Source: an uncultured Pelagibacteraceae bacterium (GTDB lineage Bacteria > Pseudomonadota > Alphaproteobacteria > Pelagibacterales > Pelagibacteraceae). From it: 64,000 nucleotides of DNA. Shown here one piece after another: positions 56,286 through 64,000 of the stretch. The DNA is taken from the NCBI GenBank assembly GCA_902597335.1, contig CACJXK010000002.1, forward strand, positions 62,001 to 126,000, in the 5' to 3' direction. Numbering within the stretch: position 1 is the first letter of the stretch; each line of letters starts with the position of its first letter. The notes below the pieces were generated by a model. That model was not told where the DNA came from. It saw only the letters and a program-made list of their open reading frames with translations, and searched no databases. The position numbers and the translations under genes are program-made.

Positions 56286-57443
56286 ATGGCAATTATAAAT
56301 GAATTACAATTAGCAAAGGAGCTAATTAGGTTTCCAACTGTAACTCCTAAAGATGCAGGAGTTATGAAGTTTCTGGAAAGGAAGCTAAAAAAACTTGGAT
56401 TTAAAACTAAAATTCTTGAATTTAGAGAAAAAGGAAGTGAACCAGTGAAAAACCTATATGCAAGATTAGGAAATAATGGTCCTAACTTTTGTTATGCAGG
56501 ACATCTAGATGTTGTTCCTGCTGGAAATTTAAATGATTGGACGGTAAACCCATTTAAACCATCAATTAAGAAAGGTCATTTAATTGGTAGAGGAGCAAAT
56601 GATATGAAAAGCTCAATTGCTGCATTTGTGTCTGCTGTTAGTATTTTTATTCAGAAAAATAGAGGATTTAAGGGATCCGTAAGTCTTTTGATTACTGGAG
56701 ACGAGGAAGGTGTTGCTATAAATGGAACTAAAAAGGTTGTTGATTACTTAAAAAAGAGAAAAGAAAAAATAGATTTTTGCTTAGTTGGAGAGCCAACAAA
56801 TCCAAATAAATTGGGAGAAATGATAAAAATTGGGCGAAGAGGTAGCATGACTGGTCGATTAATAATTTCTGGTATACAAGGGCATGTAGCTTATCCTCAG
56901 AGAGCAAACAACCCTTCTACAACAATTGTAAATATACTTAAGGAACTTAAAGATATAAAATTTGATAAAGGCACAAAAGATTTTCAGCCTACAAACCTGG
57001 AAATCACAAAGATTAATATACATAATACCGCTGATAATGTTATTCCTGGAATTGCTTATGCAACATTTAATATAAGATTTAATGATAAGCATACTTCAAA
57101 TTCAATCAAAAATAAGATCGAAAAGATTTTGAAAAAAGTCTGCAATAAAACTAAATCCAAATATAAAATTGATTATGCTGTTTCAGGAGAGGCTTTTCTC
57201 ACAAAGCCAAATCATACGACTTTCATGATACAAAAAATTATTAAAGAAATAACCAAAATAAAACCAAAACTGTCAACAACTGGGGGTACCTCAGATGCTA
57301 GATTTATAAGAAAAATTGCCCCGTGTTTAGAATTTGGCTTAGTTGGAAAAACAATGCATAAAGTTGATGAAGCAGTTTCATTGACTGATTTGAAAAAATT
57401 AAGCTTAATATATTTAAATATTTTAAAACATTATTTTAAGTGA
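56286..57443 (+). CDS. dapE: Succinyl-diaminopimelate desuccinylase
   Basis: The 385-aa M20 metallopeptidase-fold enzyme has YAGHLDVVPAGN, IGRGANDMKSSIAAF, TGDEEGVAING and LVGEPTNPNKLG, which give the two-zinc site, and STTGGTSDARFI near the C-terminus. It removes succinate from the DAP precursor. It shares GTGA with the next gene. Confidence 0.95.
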   Translation: MAIINELQLAKELIRFPTVTPKDAGVMKFLERKLKKLGFKTKILEFREKGSEPVKNLYARLGNNGPNFCYAGHLDVVPAGNLNDWTVNPFKPSIKKGHLIGRGANDMKSSIAAFVSAVSIFIQKNRGFKGSVSLLITGDEEGVAINGTKKVVDYLKKRKEKIDFCLVGEPTNPNKLGEMIKIGRRGSMTGRLIISGIQGHVAYPQRANNPSTTIVNILKELKDIKFDKGTKDFQPTNLEITKINIHNTADNVIPGIAYATFNIRFNDKHTSNSIKNKIEKILKKVCNKTKSKYKIDYAVSGEAFLTKPNHTTFMIQKIIKEITKIKPKLSTTGGTSDARFIRKIAPCLEFGLVGKTMHKVDEAVSLTDLKKLSLIYLNILKHYFK

Positions 57444-58369
57444 AGACAGGCCTTATAATATCAGATACCTATAAAAATCACAATACTGGAAATGGTCATC
57501 CAGAGAAAATTGATAGAGTTACTGCGGTAATTGAGAATTTTAAAAAAATAGATGACAAAAATCTTATATGGAAAAAACCAGCAAAATTTAATTTATCTCT
57601 TATTAATAAAACTCATTCTGAGGATTATGTTGATCAAGTAGAAAAGTCATTTCCTAAAAAAGGTTTAGTATTTTTAGACGGAGATACAATCATCTCTCCT
57701 GGAAGTAAAGATGCTACAAAAGATGCGGTAGGCTCAATAATTGCAGCAATAGATGGAGTAGAAAATAAAGAATTTAATAATGCATTTTGTGCTGTCAGGC
57801 CACCTGGTCATCATGCCGAAAAAGATAAAGCTATGGGTTTTTGTATTTATAATAATGTAGCTGTTGGTGCTAATTATTTAATTGAAAAATATAAATACAA
57901 TAAAATTGCTATAATTGATTTCGATGTTCACCATGGTAATGGAACACAAGATATTTTCTACAATAACGAAAAAGTTTTATATATTTCAACTCACCAATAT
58001 CCATACTACCCAGGCTCAGGTTCGGAAAAAGAAAAGGGGAATTTTGATAATGTTTTAAATATTCCATTAAAAGCTGGGACAACCTCTGAAGAATATTTAA
58101 ATGCCTACGAAATCGTTTTAAATAAATTAAAGAGATTCAAACCAGAATTTCTATTGTTTTCTGCGGGTTTTGATGCACATATTGATGATCCTTTAGCGCA
58201 ACTTATGCTAAGTTCAGAAGATTTTTACAAAATTACTAAAAGAACCTTAGAGTGTACAAAGTCTTTTTGTAAAGGGAGAGTAGTTTCAATTCTTGAAGGA
58301 GGCTATGATTTAAAAGCATTACAAAGCAGTACTCAACGACACGTTGATGCATTAATAGAATTTAATTGA
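57440..58369 (+). CDS. Histone-deacetylase-family deacetylase
   Basis: The 309-aa class-II HDAC-like protein keeps the catalytic set: VRPPGHHAE (His124, His125), IIDFDVHHGNGTQD (Asp160, Asp162, His164) and FSAGFDAHIDDPLAQL (second zinc Asp). In bacteria such enzymes act on acetyl-polyamines or proteins; the substrate is unknown. The start is GTG within the dapE stop. A SET-domain gene follows 30 bases on. Confidence 0.9.
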   Translation: MKTGLIISDTYKNHNTGNGHPEKIDRVTAVIENFKKIDDKNLIWKKPAKFNLSLINKTHSEDYVDQVEKSFPKKGLVFLDGDTIISPGSKDATKDAVGSIIAAIDGVENKEFNNAFCAVRPPGHHAEKDKAMGFCIYNNVAVGANYLIEKYKYNKIAIIDFDVHHGNGTQDIFYNNEKVLYISTHQYPYYPGSGSEKEKGNFDNVLNIPLKAGTTSEEYLNAYEIVLNKLKRFKPEFLLFSAGFDAHIDDPLAQLMLSSEDFYKITKRTLECTKSFCKGRVVSILEGGYDLKALQSSTQRHVDALIEFN

Positions 58370-58399
58370 TAATTTTTTTTTAATTAATAGTAAAGAAAT

Positions 58400-58873
58400 A
58401 TGAAACCATACAAAATTAAAAAGTCAGATATAGATAAAAAAGGTAAAGGACTTTACGCTACACGGAATATAAAAGAGGGTGAGAAGATAATAGATTATAT
58501 TGGAAAATTAATTACAAAAAAACAAACAGAAGAGTCCGATAAATACGATAATAGTAAACCAATATATTTATTTACTGTAAATAAAAAATATGATCTTGAT
58601 GGAGACTTTCCATGGAATACAGCCGGACTAATAAATCATTCTTGTGAAAATAACTGTGATTATGATGGTAAGGGGCTTAAGATATGGGTTAAAGCAATTA
58701 AAGATATAAAAAAAGGTGAAGAACTGACTTGTGACTATGGTTTTGGCTATGATAAAGATTACAAGCAATTTCCTTGTAAATGTAAATCAAAAAATTGTTG
58801 TGGCTATATTGTAAGAGCAGAGTCTAGGTGGAGAATTAACAAAAAGTTCGCAATGAGTAATAAAAAAAATTAG
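58400..58873 (+). CDS. SET-domain lysine methyltransferase
   Basis: The 157-aa protein is a compact SET domain: GKGLYATRNIKEGEKIIDY at the start, the SAM/active-site knot GLINHSCENNC (Asn79-His80-Ser81-Cys82) and GEELTCDYGF with the catalytic Tyr113, then a post-SET zinc-type cluster (FPCKCKSKNCCG, Cys126, 128, 133). All core residues are present, so activity is expected. The target is unknown. It is convergent with truA, overlapping four bases. Confidence 0.9.
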   Translation: MKPYKIKKSDIDKKGKGLYATRNIKEGEKIIDYIGKLITKKQTEESDKYDNSKPIYLFTVNKKYDLDGDFPWNTAGLINHSCENNCDYDGKGLKIWVKAIKDIKKGEELTCDYGFGYDKDYKQFPCKCKSKNCCGYIVRAESRWRINKKFAMSNKKN

Positions 58874-59610
58874 TATTTAACTTTTACTAAATACAATCCC
58901 TCAGCAGGTGCGGGAGGTGCACACAGTTTTCGATCCTTTGCCTTAATAACATTCACAAATTTTTTAATTGACCATTTTTTTTCTCCAATAAATTTCAAAC
59001 AACCAACCATCGATCTTACTTGCTGTTTTAAAAATGATTGAGATCTAAATTCAAATTCAATTTTAGTTTTTAATTTTTTAATTTTTACTAACTTCATTAA
59101 TTTAATAGGATTTTTTGCATTACATCCAGAAGCTCTAAATGAAGAAAAATCATGAGTTCCAATTAATTTTTTTGCTCCCATTTTCATCCTTTCAAAATCA
59201 AGTTTTTTTATAACAAACCATCCTCGATTATTTTGAATAATAGGCTTGGTTGATTGATTGTAAATGACATACTTATATACTCTTTCTTTTGCTGAAAAGC
59301 GTGCATGAAAATTTAAACTTTGTTTTCTAATTTTCAAAATAGCTATTTCATTTTTATTTAGAAAATAATTTATAGAATTTAAAAACTTTTTCAGATTTTT
59401 AATTTTATTCGTGCAGTCAAAATGTGCAGATTGTTCAATAGCATGAACACCAGAATCTGTTCTTCCAGAACCAGTAACAATTATTTTTTCATCTAGAAGT
59501 TTTGAAATCTTTTTTTGAATTAATCCTTGAATAGTTTTGCCTTTTTTTTGAACTTGCCATCCTATAAAAGAGCTACCGACATACTCAATTAAAATTTGAT
59601 AACGAAACAT
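58870..59610 (-). CDS. truA: tRNA pseudouridine synthase A
   Basis: The 246-aa enzyme has the catalytic Asp in GSGRTDSGVHA, the N-terminal YVGSSFIGWQ and the C-terminal RSMVGCLKFIG. It modifies positions 38-40 of tRNAs. It is the last gene of the leftward def-fmt-truA group, a common arrangement. Confidence 0.96.
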   Translation of the reverse strand: MFRYQILIEYVGSSFIGWQVQKKGKTIQGLIQKKISKLLDEKIIVTGSGRTDSGVHAIEQSAHFDCTNKIKNLKKFLNSINYFLNKNEIAILKIRKQSLNFHARFSAKERVYKYVIYNQSTKPIIQNNRGWFVIKKLDFERMKMGAKKLIGTHDFSSFRASGCNAKNPIKLMKLVKIKKLKTKIEFEFRSQSFLKQQVRSMVGCLKFIGEKKWSIKKFVNVIKAKDRKLCAPPAPAEGLYLVKVKY

Positions 59611-59612
59611 AT

Positions 59613-60533
59613 CTAATTCAAATTGGTGCCCTTCTTAATTTGACTCCCTAGCAAAAACTCCCCAGTTTTTTGGACTTTTTTCCCTTGTCTTTGAATTTCG
59701 ATTATTTTAATAGAATTTTCACCACAACCAATTTCTAAATTATCCGACAAAACGTAGCCTGCTTTTCCAGTATTAATTGATAATTCAGCTTTATGGATTT
59801 TATATCTTTCTCCTTGAAACTCAAACCATCCACCTGGATTGGGATATAAACCATTTATTTTTCCTATAATCTTTTTATTATTTTCTTGCCAAATTATTTT
59901 TCCTTCTTCTTTTTTGATTTTTTTTGCATATGAAGATTGACTATGATCTTGATCTTTGAATAAAGCTCTATTTTCTAAAATATTATCAATATTTTCTAAA
60001 ATCTTTTCAGAAGCTAAATTACTCAATCTTTTAGACAAATCCTCACTATTTTCATTATCTAATATATTTATTGGATATTGATTGCAAACTGGGCCTGTGT
60101 CTAAACCCTCATCCATCTTCATAATTGAAATTCCTGTTAAATTATCATTATTCATAATGGCCCTTTGGATTGGAGCTGCACCTCGCAATTTTGGTAGAAG
60201 TGAATAATGGATGTTTATCCATCCAAATTTTGGTAGTGCTAAAATATCTTTTTTTAAAATTTGGCCATATGCAACAACTATACCTAAATCAATATTTTTA
60301 CTTTTTATGAATTTTTTTTCCTCAACATTATCTAATTTTATTGGAGTTCTAACTGGAATATTCAATATTTCAGCCATGATATGAACAGGAGATTTATTTA
60401 ATTTATGTCCTCTATTTGATGAAACAGGTGGCTGAGTATATACAATTTCAATGTTAAAACCATTTTGGTACAATGATTTCAATATTTGACCCGAAATACT
60501 GGGTGTACCCATAAAAGCAATTTTTTTGCTCAT
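59613..60533 (-). CDS. fmt: Methionyl-tRNA formyltransferase
   Basis: The 306-aa enzyme has MGTPSISGQIL, VYTQPPVSSNRGHK, and the folate/catalytic region INIHYSLLPKLRGAAPIQRA and MDEGLDTGPV, followed by the C-terminal tRNA-binding barrel. It formylates initiator tRNA, and def next to it removes the formyl group later. It overlaps def by one base. Confidence 0.96.
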   Translation of the reverse strand: MSKKIAFMGTPSISGQILKSLYQNGFNIEIVYTQPPVSSNRGHKLNKSPVHIMAEILNIPVRTPIKLDNVEEKKFIKSKNIDLGIVVAYGQILKKDILALPKFGWINIHYSLLPKLRGAAPIQRAIMNNDNLTGISIMKMDEGLDTGPVCNQYPINILDNENSEDLSKRLSNLASEKILENIDNILENRALFKDQDHSQSSYAKKIKKEEGKIIWQENNKKIIGKINGLYPNPGGWFEFQGERYKIHKAELSINTGKAGYVLSDNLEIGCGENSIKIIEIQRQGKKVQKTGEFLLGSQIKKGTNLN

Positions 60534-61054
60534 TAAACAATAATACGATCAGGATTATTTTTTTTCTTTGATAATTTTTTGACAATCATTGTTTTTTTTA
60601 ATTTAGATAAATAATCTATGAAAAGTATCCCTTCAAGATGATCCATTTCATGTTGTATACAAGTTGCAAGAAGGTCATCAGCTTTTAAGATTTTATTTTT
60701 TCCATTATAATCTAAATATTCTACCTCACAATATTTAGGTCTATCAACTTCAGCAAAATAATTGGGTACAGACAAACATCCTTCTTCATATGTTTTTTTT
60801 TCTTTGTCTTTATTTTTTATTATTGGATTAACAAAAAACAATGGATTTTTATTCCCATCCTTTGAAATATCCATAACTATAATTCTCTTTGGAATTCCTA
60901 TTTGAATTGCTGCCAAACCAATACCATTGGCCGCATACATTGTTTCTAACATGTCATCCATTAGCTTTCTTTCATCATTACCAACTCTTATCACTGGTTT
61001 TGAAACTTGTCTTAAAATCTCGTTAGGTTCAGTTATAATGGTTTTTATTGCCAT
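60533..61054 (-). CDS. def: Peptide deformylase
   Basis: The 173-aa metalloenzyme shows the three motifs GIGLAAIQIG, EEGCLSVP and QHEMDHLEG (HExxH). It deformylates nascent proteins at the ribosome exit. The stop overlaps the fmt start (TAATG). Confidence 0.97.
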   Translation of the reverse strand: MAIKTIITEPNEILRQVSKPVIRVGNDERKLMDDMLETMYAANGIGLAAIQIGIPKRIIVMDISKDGNKNPLFFVNPIIKNKDKEKKTYEEGCLSVPNYFAEVDRPKYCEVEYLDYNGKNKILKADDLLATCIQHEMDHLEGILFIDYLSKLKKTMIVKKLSKKKNNPDRIIV

Positions 61055-61069
61055 GATGAATGAAGTATT

Positions 61070-62806
61070 TTAAACTTTTAATGGTAAAATTTCCAATAAT
61101 AGTTCATTTCTCAAACTAATTAATTTTGCTCTATTCATAATTTCAACTATTAGATTCAATGTTCTGTTATTTAATTGGTCTAGCTCTTTTTCGCCAATAA
61201 TTTCAGCTAGTTTTAATAGTATCATACCTGACTCATTATTATCTATCATTTTATCGAATTCAGGATTTAATTCCGATATATATTGAGACATTTCATCGAT
61301 TTCACTTATTTGAATTCCATCTGATCTCAGCGATTGCAACAATAAAATATCTTTAAAGTCAAAAGAATATTTTTTATCTTTTTTTATCTTTGATAACAAA
61401 TTGTCGGTTAATTTTTGTGTTTTAGGTAAGCTTTGCTTATTCAAAAAATAATTTAATACTTTTGATTGATGAAAAACTTCATCATTAAACTTAATTTTAT
61501 TTTTTTTGTTTGCTTCAGTTACTAAGTTATTTAAATAAAAAGAAGAAAATTTTGGAGGAATTTCTTCTTTATCCATTTTTTTTAATAATTTAGACAGCTC
61601 ATCATCAAATGATTTTTTAAAATTTGATTTTTCAAAAGACTTATTCAATTTTGATAACAATATAAGTTTTTTTTCAATATTATCTGTAAGTAGAAACCTC
61701 TGATATAGTAGAGCTCTTCCTTCATAATCAGGTAAATTTTTGAATGCTTTTTCATAATTGATTAAGTCATCAATCTCAAATTGAAATTTTTTATACAAAT
61801 TCAATAAATCTCTTTCTTCAAAAATGCCTTCACTAGTTGCTTTCTCTACAAACTTTACCTGGTCGATATCACTGAGATTAAAATCATTTAAATTTTTTAG
61901 TAAATTTGAGTTAGATAAATATTTCCAAATAAATTCTTTGGACTCTACTGATGGATAATATATTAACTTTTTATCTGTTTTGTGAGATAAGTGGAAATAG
62001 AGAATATTTTCGTCAGATAAAATATAATTACTATCCTCATATCCCATTAATACTTCAAACTTTTTAACAAAAAAATCATCCAAACTGTCTGTCTCAGAGT
62101 TTAAATCAAACAACAGCTGAGCCTCATTTTTTTTATCCTGAATAATTAAACAGTAAATTTTGTAATAAGTTAAATATTCCTCTGTTATTAAACTTAAACT
62201 ATTAATAGCTGAACATGAATTTTCTATTTTGTTTAATGACAAATAGTAATCAGCTATATGTTTTATAAGTCTTTCTTTATCTTTTACTGATGGATTCTTT
62301 TGAATGAACTGCTCAACTAAATTAAAATCTTTTTTTTTTATTAGATGATCAAGTGTATATCTTTCAAATTCATCCTGAGAGAAATTTTGATTTGGAATAT
62401 ACGAGTTTGTTAATAATGCTACATCCATTAATCTCTCAGAAAAATTTGATAAATTTTTAGACTGTATTCTTTCAATCTGCTTTTTAATTGCTGCTCCATC
62501 TGTTTTCAACCACATATCAATTTTCAAATCGTTGTCATCAGGGTCAAATAATCCAGACAACAAACTATTAGTGTTATCTAAATTTTGATCTACTAGAATA
62601 TTTTCATCAGAAAATTTTACTTTAACACTTTCAACTTGATCTAAGACATTTGTGCTTTCATCATTATTTTCTGACTCATTATTAGAGATATTTTTTTTTT
62701 CTATCTCAGACCAAATCTCTTTTATCTCCTGGGCCTGAGCGGATTGAGCTAATAAAATAAAAAATGTAAAAAATAAAATCTTACTTAATTGTTTTGAAAT
62801 TTTCAT
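61070..62806 (-). CDS. Secreted helical protein of unknown function
   Basis: The protein of 578 aa has a signal peptide (MKISKQLSKILFFTFFILLA, cleavage after AQSAQA), then about 60 acidic, probably disordered residues and a long all-helical region that looks like an alpha-solenoid. It is rich in Leu, Lys, Asp and Asn. I do not recognise the family. The ATG at 62806 is preferred over a TTG six codons earlier because the signal peptide then starts cleanly. It overlaps the small membrane gene before it and lies between it and def. Confidence 0.75.
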   Translation of the reverse strand: MKISKQLSKILFFTFFILLAQSAQAQEIKEIWSEIEKKNISNNESENNDESTNVLDQVESVKVKFSDENILVDQNLDNTNSLLSGLFDPDDNDLKIDMWLKTDGAAIKKQIERIQSKNLSNFSERLMDVALLTNSYIPNQNFSQDEFERYTLDHLIKKKDFNLVEQFIQKNPSVKDKERLIKHIADYYLSLNKIENSCSAINSLSLITEEYLTYYKIYCLIIQDKKNEAQLLFDLNSETDSLDDFFVKKFEVLMGYEDSNYILSDENILYFHLSHKTDKKLIYYPSVESKEFIWKYLSNSNLLKNLNDFNLSDIDQVKFVEKATSEGIFEERDLLNLYKKFQFEIDDLINYEKAFKNLPDYEGRALLYQRFLLTDNIEKKLILLSKLNKSFEKSNFKKSFDDELSKLLKKMDKEEIPPKFSSFYLNNLVTEANKKNKIKFNDEVFHQSKVLNYFLNKQSLPKTQKLTDNLLSKIKKDKKYSFDFKDILLLQSLRSDGIQISEIDEMSQYISELNPEFDKMIDNNESGMILLKLAEIIGEKELDQLNNRTLNLIVEIMNRAKLISLRNELLLEILPLKV

Positions 62807-62963
62807 TTGGTAAGATTTTTTCAATTTGTTTAGTTGGTGCAGGTAAATTGATCTGATTAATTAAAATAAAGCCAAATATAATTATAAAAATGACAATTAA
62901 AATTTTCAGAACAAAGCCCAAGCTTAAGAATTTGCCTTTACTTGTATTTTTTGTAAATTGCAT
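62781..62963 (-). CDS. Small single-pass membrane protein
   Basis: The 60-aa protein has a basic N-terminus (MQFTKNTSKGKFLSLGF), one strongly hydrophobic helix (about 16-37) and a short tail with PAPTKQIEKILP. The ATG at 62963 is chosen; an ATG further upstream would overlap the aroK start. The 26-base overlap with the following secreted-protein gene suggests coupled translation. Function unknown. Confidence 0.6.
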   Translation of the reverse strand: MQFTKNTSKGKFLSLGFVLKILIVIFIIIFGFILINQINLPAPTKQIEKILPNENFKTIK

Positions 62964-63018
62964 ATAATTTAATAATTTCAAAATAAGACATATTTGTGTT
63001 TTTTCAATATAGAAACTC

Positions 63019-63531
63019 ATGAAATCAAAAAAAAATATTGTATTAATTGGAATGATGGGATCTGGAAAATCCTCTATTGGTAAAATTTTATCAAAAAAAT
63101 TAAATATCGGTTTTATAGATATTGATCGAAAGATCGAGGAAGTTGAGTCATTAAGTATTTCAGATATTTTTAAAAAATACGGAGAAAACTATTTTAGAAA
63201 AATTGAGGAAAAAATTTCTCTAGAATATCTCAAATCTGAAAGTAACGTAATTTCTCTAGGGGGTGGAGGTTTCATTAATTCGTCAATAAGAAAATTATGT
63301 AAAAAAAAATGCTTATCTTTTTGGCTTAATTGGAAAAATGAAACAATTATAAATAGAATATACAAAAGCAAAAAAAGGCCAATGGTGAAGAACCTCACTA
63401 AAGATAAAATAAATAATTTAATCAAAGAAAGATCAAAAATTTATGAATTGTCAAACTATAAAATAAATTGTGATAAATTAGACAAAGTTCAAATTATAAA
63501 TATGATATTAGATATTTATGAAAATAAATAA
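63019..63531 (+). CDS. aroK: Shikimate kinase
   Basis: The 170-aa P-loop kinase has GMMGSGKSSIGKIL, the shikimate-binding IDIDRKIEE and SLGGGGFIN, and the lid arginine in KSKKRPMVKN. It makes shikimate 3-phosphate, the substrate of AroA. aroB overlaps its end by 14 bases, the classical aroKB pair. Confidence 0.96.
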   Translation: MKSKKNIVLIGMMGSGKSSIGKILSKKLNIGFIDIDRKIEEVESLSISDIFKKYGENYFRKIEEKISLEYLKSESNVISLGGGGFINSSIRKLCKKKCLSFWLNWKNETIINRIYKSKKRPMVKNLTKDKINNLIKERSKIYELSNYKINCDKLDKVQIINMILDIYENK

Positions 63532-64000
63532 AATAAATATAAGAACCAATACCAAAAATTACTCAATTCTTATTGGAAGAGGTTTAATAAACAAAATAGA
63601 TAAAATTTTAAAAAGCAATAACATAACTTTCGAAAAATGCTTAATTGTTGCAGATAAAAATATTCCATATACGTTTAAAAAAACATTATATAAGAAACTC
63701 AAATCTAAAAAAATATTCAAAATTGAATTAGTGCCATCTGAAAAAAATAAAAATTATAAGACAATTGAAAAAATTCATAAAATTTTATTTGAAAGAAGAT
63801 TTAACAGATCAGATTGTGTTATTTCTTTTGGTGGAGGAATAATTGGAGATATTGTTGGGTTTGCATCAAGTACTTTTAAAAGAGGTTTAAAATTTATAAA
63901 TATTCCTTCAACTTTGCTTTCACAAGTTGACTCATCAATTGGTGGAAAAACTGGCATAAATAATAAATATGGAAAAAATTTAGTTGGTAGTTTTTATCAA
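63518..64000 (+). CDS. aroB: 3-dehydroquinate synthase, 5' part (cut by window edge)
   Basis: From the ATG at 63518 an open frame runs to the window end without a stop (161 codons). It contains ISFGGGIIGDIVGFASSTF and IPSTLLSQVDSSIGGKTG, the NAD and metal-site blocks of AroB. The C-terminal half is outside. It overlaps aroK and continues the aromatic pathway. Confidence 0.93.
   Translation, partial: MKINKINIRTNTKNYSILIGRGLINKIDKILKSNNITFEKCLIVADKNIPYTFKKTLYKKLKSKKIFKIELVPSEKNKNYKTIEKIHKILFERRFNRSDCVISFGGGIIGDIVGFASSTFKRGLKFINIPSTLLSQVDSSIGGKTGINNKYGKNLVGSFYQ

Overview
This window is a strongly AT-rich, very gene-dense piece of an alphaproteobacterial chromosome. It most likely comes from the SAR11 clade (Candidatus Pelagibacter or a close relative). 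The reasons are the gene set (GcrA, the HisZ/short-HisG pair, DUF4167, DUF1178 and DUF2948 proteins, cycM-kdsB-pheA order, ffs-dnaX-ybaB-recR order), the 16S-tRNA-Ile-tRNA-Ala-23S rRNA operon, the near absence of intergenic DNA, and the tRNA-His type. The species assignment is inference; no mobile element, prophage, CRISPR array or clear pseudogene was seen.

Layout. 1-2230: an rRNA operon read leftwards (23S 5' end, tRNA-Ala, tRNA-Ile, 16S) with a long 16S processing stem and a candidate promoter. 2231-14387: cell-wall peptidase, then prmC-prfA-ispG-lysC, ubiG, argJ, secA and accA. 14488-20914: malate synthase G, a replication/repair block (recR, ybaB, dnaX) with the SRP RNA gene directly upstream, then pheA and kdsB. 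21012-29494: cytochrome c, argF-argD, an orphan ABC-2 permease, gcrA, a complex-I-associated NDUFA9-like protein, an RNase D-like nuclease, and kdsD-lptC-lptB for Kdo and LPS export.

29502-38961 is one long rightward gene string, aroA-cmk-rpsA-ihfB-pyrF-trpF-trpB-trpA-accD-folC. Several enzymes here have altered family motifs: Cmk lacks the P-loop lysine, FolC has an altered P-loop, TrpF/TrpB/TrpA all deviate at catalytic loops, and AccD lacks one zinc cysteine. 38958-42702 runs leftwards: thioredoxin and a DNA-processing trio (exonuclease I, a nuclease resembling mitochondrial MGME1, RmuC). 42747-50559 holds the histidine block (hisG, hisZ, hisS, tRNA-His), a cold-shock gene with strong downstream hairpins, tRNA-Phe, infA, hisD, a DUF2948 gene, murA, dcd and two small basic-protein genes.

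50655-58873 runs mostly rightwards: tRNA-Thr, rpmH-rnpA-yidD-yidC, argB, a HAD nucleotidase, dapD-dapE, and a histone-deacetylase-like gene followed by a SET-domain methyltransferase. 58870-62963 runs leftwards: truA, fmt, def and an unrecognised secreted helical protein with a small membrane protein. The window ends in aroK and a truncated aroB. Amino-acid biosynthesis (Arg, Trp/aromatics, His, Lys/DAP), translation and envelope assembly dominate. Neighbours are commonly coupled by one-base TAATG or four-base ATGA stop/start overlaps, and convergent genes usually abut or overlap with no room for terminators.
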